Shown here: positions 34,273 to 41,188 of the stretch, piece after piece
Numbering within the stretch: position 1 is the first letter of the stretch
Layout of the letters: the number at the start of each line of letters is the position of its first letter
NCBI GenBank assembly: GCA_016182805.1
Contig: JACPFV010000026.1
Location: forward strand, 1-41,188
From: Gammaproteobacteria bacterium
GTDB lineage: Bacteria > Pseudomonadota > Gammaproteobacteria > Nevskiales > Nevskiaceae
DNA: 41,188 bases
Direction of reading: 5' to 3'
Translations under genes and position numbers: made by a program
Notes under the pieces: model-generated
Told to the model about the DNA's origin: nothing
The model's input: the letters and a program-made list of their open reading frames with translations, nothing else
Databases searched by the model: none

Positions 34273-34818
34273 ATGAATTCCGAACCCGAAGACGACGACG
34301 CGCGCCTGTTCCGCGAGGCGGTCAAGGGCGTGCGTGCGCGCCCGCCGGCGCAGCATGTGCCGCCGCACCGGCCCAGGCCGGCGCCGCGCCCGCTGCAACA
34401 GGAGGCCGACGATCGCGCGGTGCTGGCCGAGTCGCTCGACGAGCCGGACCCGGAGCACTACGAGGGCGGCGACACGCTGAGCTACCGCACGCAGGGCGTG
34501 CAGGACGCGGTGTTCCGCCGCCTGCGCCGCGGCGGCTACCGGGTCGAGGCCGAGCTGGACCTGCACGGCCTCAACGCCACGGTCGCCAAGCATGCGGTGG
34601 CGCGTTTCCTGGCCGACTGCCAGGCGCTGGACCGGCGCTGCGTGCGCATCATCCACGGCAAGGGCCTGCGTTCGCCCAACACCGGGCCGGTGTTGAAGGC
34701 GCGCCTGGACGGCTGGCTGCGCAAGCGCCGCGACGTGCTGGCTTTCGTCTCGGCGCGCGTCCATCACGGCGGAACCGGCGCCGTCTACGTGCTCATGCGG
34801 CGCACGACGCCGGACTGA
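34273..34818 (+). CDS. Smr-domain protein
   Basis: 181 residues. A charged, Pro/Arg-rich N-terminal part (1-90) precedes an Smr domain (about 91-181) with LDLHGL (95-100) and HGKG (128-131), the two conserved motifs. Gammaproteobacterial Smr proteins cut RNA at collided ribosomes or nick DNA. It is divergent from surE across only 43 bp. Confidence 0.9.
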   Translation: MNSEPEDDDARLFREAVKGVRARPPAQHVPPHRPRPAPRPLQQEADDRAVLAESLDEPDPEHYEGGDTLSYRTQGVQDAVFRRLRRGGYRVEAELDLHGLNATVAKHAVARFLADCQALDRRCVRIIHGKGLRSPNTGPVLKARLDGWLRKRRDVLAFVSARVHHGGTGAVYVLMRRTTPD

Positions 34819-34840
34819 TGCCGGCCGTATCGCTTTATCC

Positions 34841-34846
34841 TACAAT
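34841..34846 (+). promoter_or_regulatory. -10 box of the outer-membrane protein gene
   Basis: TACAAT at 34841-34846, about 36 bp before the ATG; no strong -35. The GAGGAG ribosome site just before 34883 decides the start. Confidence 0.4.
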
Positions 34847-34882
34847 GGTTTGTCGGACCAACCTCAAGTAGGGAGCGAGGAG

Positions 34883-35521
34883 ATGAACAAGCGGCTTCTG
34901 GTATGCACCCTGATCGCCACGGTGCCGGCTCTGGCCCAGGCGGCCGAAGGTCGGTTCAACGCGGTGGACGTGTTCTTCTCCGGCGGCACGATCGAACCCA
35001 CGCCCGGCAGCGGCGAGCTGGGCGGCCGCGGCGCCGGCGCGCGCATCCGGATCGGCGCCACGCCGTACGTGTTCGCGACCCTGCAAAGCGAGAAGGTCCC
35101 GACGGAACTGAAATTCGGCGACGGCAGCAAGCAGGAGCTGGATGCCTCGGAGACCCGCGGCGGCGTCGGCGCACGCTGGATTCTCGATCCGAAGCTGTCG
35201 GCATTCATGCGCGGGGAAATCGCGTCGCTCAAGACCGAGTTCCGCGCCACCAGCGGCGCCACGACCACCGCCAAGGAATCCGGCATGGGCGGACATGCCG
35301 GCGTCGAGTTCCGCGCCCTGCCCTTCCTAGGCATCTACGGCGAGGGCGGCTACCTGACCGCAGGCGATCTCAGCGGCTTCGAGTTCACCGTGGGGCTGGA
35401 GTCGGTGGAATCCACCGTTGGCTCGTTCCTGGAGTACCGCTACTCCAACCTGGACGACAGCGACGGCGGCGGCATCGAATACAGCCTGACCCGCGGCGGG
35501 ATCCGCATCCGGTTCGAGTGA
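34883..35521 (+). CDS. Small outer-membrane beta-barrel protein
   Basis: 212 residues. Signal peptide ends near AQAAEG. The mature protein alternates hydrophobic residues in short strands (VDVFFSGGTI, ARIRIGATPYVFATLQS, GVGARWILDP, FMRGEIASLKTEF, GHAGVEFRALPFLGIYGEGGYL, FEFTVGLESVESTVGSFLEYRY) and ends in GGIRIRFE; the beta-rich pattern suggests a small barrel of about eight to ten strands. Family and role unknown. It ends 1 nt before the convergent tetR-type stop. Confidence 0.78.
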   Translation: MNKRLLVCTLIATVPALAQAAEGRFNAVDVFFSGGTIEPTPGSGELGGRGAGARIRIGATPYVFATLQSEKVPTELKFGDGSKQELDASETRGGVGARWILDPKLSAFMRGEIASLKTEFRATSGATTTAKESGMGGHAGVEFRALPFLGIYGEGGYLTAGDLSGFEFTVGLESVESTVGSFLEYRYSNLDDSDGGGIEYSLTRGGIRIRFE

Positions 35522-35522
35522 A

Positions 35523-36161
35523 TCAGGCCGCCGCCTGCCTCTCCGGCACGCGGCCGGTCAACTCCAGCGCGAGCTGATCCAGCGCCTGGTGAAAGCGCTC
35601 CGGCCCGGCCAGGCGCGCGATCTGCAGGGCGCCTTGCAGCGTCGAGCCGAGCACCACCGCTTCGTCTTCCGCGCGCCCTTTGAAGCACAGCGTACCCTGC
35701 GCGCGGCCCTGCTCCAGCGTCGCGATCAGCCATTCGTAGATCTCGCGCATGAGCTGGCGCGCCTCGTCGCGCATGACCTGCGGAATGGCGTCGAATTCGG
35801 TGCCCAGAACGCCGCCCGGGCAGCACTTGCACTGGTCCTGCAGGTAGTCGCGGTAGGTCTTGAAATAGGCTTGCAGCTTGTCCCAGGCGTCCGCCAGGCC
35901 GGCCATGGACTGGCGCCATTCGTCGAAGCGCTCGCGGTAGCGCCGGATCAGGGCGACGCCGAGGTCTTCCTTGGCCGGGAAGTGGTAATGGATCGCGGCA
36001 TTGCGGATGCCGAGCCGCACCGCGATGTGGTGATAGCTGAAGGCGTTGTAGCCGCGTCGCTGCAACAGCTCTTCCGCCGCGTTGAGGATCTCCTCGCGCG
36101 TGTCGCGGCCCAGGCGCAGGGAACGGCGGCGCGGCAGCAGTTCGACGGGGGACTTCGGCAT
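35523..36161 (-). CDS. TetR family transcriptional regulator
   Basis: 212 residues. The helix-turn-helix is at about 24-67 (REEILNAAEELLQRRGYNAFSYHHIAVRLGIRNAAIHYHFPAKEDL). The ligand domain carries QDQCKCCPGGVLGTEF with Cys111, Cys113 and Cys114; a CPGG..GTE segment is common in one TetR subgroup, the three clustered Cys less so. A TATACT box lies only 6 nt before the ATG, which suggests a leaderless message. The target may be the convergent outer-membrane gene or ispF, or lie elsewhere. Confidence 0.9.
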   Translation of the reverse strand: MPKSPVELLPRRRSLRLGRDTREEILNAAEELLQRRGYNAFSYHHIAVRLGIRNAAIHYHFPAKEDLGVALIRRYRERFDEWRQSMAGLADAWDKLQAYFKTYRDYLQDQCKCCPGGVLGTEFDAIPQVMRDEARQLMREIYEWLIATLEQGRAQGTLCFKGRAEDEAVVLGSTLQGALQIARLAGPERFHQALDQLALELTGRVPERQAAA

Positions 36162-36167
36162 GGCGGC

Positions 36168-36173
36168 AGTATA
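36168..36173 (-). promoter_or_regulatory. -10 box of the TetR-type gene, leaderless
   Basis: TATACT read on the minus strand, 6 nt from the start codon, so transcription would begin at or next to the ATG. It contains GTATAC, a self-complementary core that could double as an operator. Confidence 0.4.
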
Positions 36174-36190
36174 CCGTCCCGCCGCACCGC

Positions 36191-36667
36191 TCACGCTTGC
36201 TGAAGCAGCACCACCGCGTGCGCGGCCAGGCCCTCCTTGCGGCCGATCGCGTCCATGCCCTCCGGCGTGGTCGCCTTGACCCCGACCGCGCCCTCGTCGA
36301 CGCCGAGGTCGGCCGCCAGCGCCGCGCGCATCGCCGCGACATGCGGCGCCACCCGCGGCGCCTGCGCGATCAGCGTGAGATCGGCATTGGCGACGCGGAA
36401 GCCCGCCTGCCGCACCCGCGCCATCACTTCCGCGAGCAGCCGGCGGCTGTCGATGCCCTTGTAGCGCGCGTCGCTGTCCGGGAACAGCTTGCCGATATCG
36501 GGCAGCGCCAGCGCGCCGAGCAGGGCGTCGCACAGCGCGTGGATCATGGCGTCGCCGTCGGAGTGCGCGACCACACGATACGGACAGGCGATGCGCACGC
36601 CGCCGAGCACGACGCCGTCGCCGGGTTCCAGGCGGTGCGCGTCGTAGCCGTGGCCGATGCGGAACAT
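36191..36667 (-). CDS. ispF: 2-C-methyl-D-erythritol 2,4-cyclodiphosphate synthase
   Basis: 158 residues. Fifth enzyme of the MEP isoprenoid pathway. Metal ligands are Asp9 and His11 (GYDAHR) and His35 (VVAHSDGD); the GDGDAMIHALCDALLGA-like block and KATTPEGMDAIGR are standard. It starts 2 nt after the ispD stop. Confidence 0.96.
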   Translation of the reverse strand: MFRIGHGYDAHRLEPGDGVVLGGVRIACPYRVVAHSDGDAMIHALCDALLGALALPDIGKLFPDSDARYKGIDSRRLLAEVMARVRQAGFRVANADLTLIAQAPRVAPHVAAMRAALAADLGVDEGAVGVKATTPEGMDAIGRKEGLAAHAVVLLQQA

Positions 36668-36669
36668 GC

Positions 36670-37395
36670 TCACCGCTCCAGTTCCTGGCGCGACAGCCAG
36701 AATTCGGCCAGCGCCAGGTCTTCGGGGTACGTCACCTTGAAGTTGCTCTCGCGCCCCGGCACCAGCAGCGGCTTGTAGCCTGCCGCCTCCATCGCGGCGG
36801 CCTCGTCGGTGATCTCGATGCCGCGCTGCCGGCAGCTCTCCAGCGCCAGGCGCAGCAGGTCCACCCGGAACATCTGCGGCGTCTGCGCGCGCCACAAATT
36901 GCGCCGGTCCACGGTGTGGATGACGTGGTCGTCGTTGCCGCGCTTGAGCGTGTCGGCCACCGGCACCGCCAGCAGGCCGCCCTGCTCGTCGCTGGCCTCG
37001 TCCTTGAGGCGCTCCAGGTCCTGGCGCGTCAGGCAGGGGCGCGCGGCGTCGTGCACCAGGGCGTAGACGCCGCGGTCGCCCATGAAGCCCTGGGTCAGTT
37101 CGGCGACGCGCTTGAGCCCCGCCAGCACGGATTCCGAGCGCGTCACGCCGCCGCTGGTGGTGTGCAGCTTCCAATGGCGTGCGACCGGCAGGCGGATGAA
37201 GTCCTCGTCGCCGGGCGCCAGCACCACGACCACGCCGTCGATCCAGCCGGCATGGAAGAACGGTGCCAGGGAATACTCGATCAGGGCGCGGCTGCGCACC
37301 TGCAGGTATTGCTTGGGCCGCTCCGCGCGCATGCGGGTGCCGCCCCCGGCGGCGGGGATCACGGCCCAATAGCGGGGGGATTTGCTACTGCCCAA
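36670..37395 (-). CDS. ispD: 2-C-methyl-D-erythritol 4-phosphate cytidylyltransferase
   Basis: 241 residues from a TTG at 37395, 3 nt after the ftsB stop. No ATG precedes the catalytic loop, so the TTG is preferred over a later GTG that would cut the first strand. The CTP-binding loop is IPAAGGGTRMRAERPKQYL; VHDAARPCL and NFKVTYPEDLALAEFWL are the other family blocks. Third enzyme of the MEP pathway. Confidence 0.95.
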   Translation of the reverse strand: MGSSKSPRYWAVIPAAGGGTRMRAERPKQYLQVRSRALIEYSLAPFFHAGWIDGVVVVLAPGDEDFIRLPVARHWKLHTTSGGVTRSESVLAGLKRVAELTQGFMGDRGVYALVHDAARPCLTRQDLERLKDEASDEQGGLLAVPVADTLKRGNDDHVIHTVDRRNLWRAQTPQMFRVDLLRLALESCRQRGIEITDEAAAMEAAGYKPLLVPGRESNFKVTYPEDLALAEFWLSRQELER

Positions 37396-37398
37396 GTG

Positions 37399-37677
37399 TC
37401 AGGAAGACGAGACGACGAGGTAGAAGGTTTCGCCCTTGCGGATCATGCCCAGCGTTTCGCGGGCGCGCGCCTCGATCGCGCCGACGCCGGACTTGAGGTC
37501 GGCGACTTCCGCCTCCAGCGCGCCGTTGCGCGCCTGGAGCCGGCGGTTCTCGTTCTGCTGGGCGCGGACCTCGGCCTTGAGACGGTGCGTGTGCGCAATG
37601 CCGCCTTCCGCCACCCACAGGCGGAACTGGAGCGCCAGCAGCATCAGCGTCAAGGCGAACAGCGACAGCCGTCTCAT
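37399..37677 (-). CDS. ftsB: Cell division protein FtsB
   Basis: 92 residues. One N-terminal membrane helix (LSLFALTLMLLALQFRLWV), then a coiled coil (about 30-65, HRLKAEVRAQQNENRRLQARNGALEAEVADLKSG is split here across RLKAEVRAQQ and ENRRLQARN) and the IEARARETLGMIRKGETFY end typical of FtsB. It joins FtsL and FtsQ at the divisome. Lies between eno and ispD, the usual place. Confidence 0.93.
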   Translation of the reverse strand: MRRLSLFALTLMLLALQFRLWVAEGGIAHTHRLKAEVRAQQNENRRLQARNGALEAEVADLKSGVGAIEARARETLGMIRKGETFYLVVSSS

Positions 37678-37686
37678 CCGCCTACT

Positions 37687-39863
<2,177 letters not shown>

Positions 39864-39941
39864 AAGTCGCATTCCCGTTTCAGGTTTCCTGTCGATGTTC
39901 CCTTGCCAACGCCTTCCGGAAACCGGCGACTGGAAACCGTT

Positions 39942-41188
<1,247 letters not shown>

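Noticed and set aside
39864-39941. Two CGTTTCAGG copies and GGAAACC stretches between kdsA and pyrG
   Set aside because: Short and unevenly spaced; no clear promoter or hairpin. Probably chance or decayed spacer.

Overview
The window is about 41 kb of GC-rich, densely packed bacterial chromosome. The block pyrG-kdsA-eno-ftsB-ispD-ispF ... surE-pcm-nlpD, the lolC-lolD-comEC set and the two-gene agmatine route point to a gammaproteobacterium, probably in or near the Xanthomonadales (Lysobacterales) or Nevskiales. This rests on gene order and protein character only. No plasmid, phage or CRISPR signature was seen.

Layout. 1-1530 (+): 3' part of a parvulin-like peptidyl-prolyl isomerase gene overlapping a HupE/UreJ-type membrane protein. 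1544-8600 (-): gltX, a vapBC toxin-antitoxin pair, thrS, an oligopeptidase B lipoprotein and an M23 peptidase. 8673-10038 (+): a two-lobed 6-carboxytetrahydropterin synthase and a stand-alone hisI. 10005-14243 (-): a lolC-type permease, lolD and comEC, all overlapping. 14438-17673 (+): E1 alpha, E1 beta and E2 of a 2-oxoacid dehydrogenase complex. 17736-20169 (+): a small exported protein, then agmatine deiminase and N-carbamoylputrescine amidase (agmatine to putrescine). 20245-25098 (-): a tightly coupled four-gene operon (BASS-type transporter, extended SDR, heme-c/beta-propeller protein, MFS transporter) facing a divergent AraC-type regulator (25203-26228, +).

26267-27105 is the most mobile-looking part. 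The last 21 bases of a tRNA-Lys gene are duplicated 818 bp away, and between the copies lie a brnT toxin gene broken by an out-of-frame deletion, an intact brnA antitoxin gene, and strong palindromes. No integrase is present. tRNA-His and tRNA-Lys follow on the minus strand with a clear promoter and terminator. 27362-28422 (-) holds a small lipoprotein and a sterol desaturase/fatty acid hydroxylase family membrane protein.

28462-34229 (-) is a chain of seven genes, almost all overlapping by 1-4 nt: surE, pcm, DedA/YqaA, nlpD, then an HlyD-type adaptor, an ABC ATPase and an ABC-2 permease. The exporter genes stand where rpoS often follows nlpD. 34273-36161 carries an Smr-domain protein and a small outer-membrane protein (+) and a TetR regulator (-), placed between surE and ispF. 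36191-41188 (-) returns to conserved genes: ispF, ispD, ftsB, eno, kdsA and the 3' part of pyrG.

Most of the window is ordinary housekeeping sequence. The points most worth checking are the tRNA-Lys island with its broken toxin, the vapBC pair between two aminoacyl-tRNA synthetase genes, the uncharacterised AraC-controlled operon with its heme/beta-propeller fusion, and several non-canonical active-site residues (E2, KdsA, M23).
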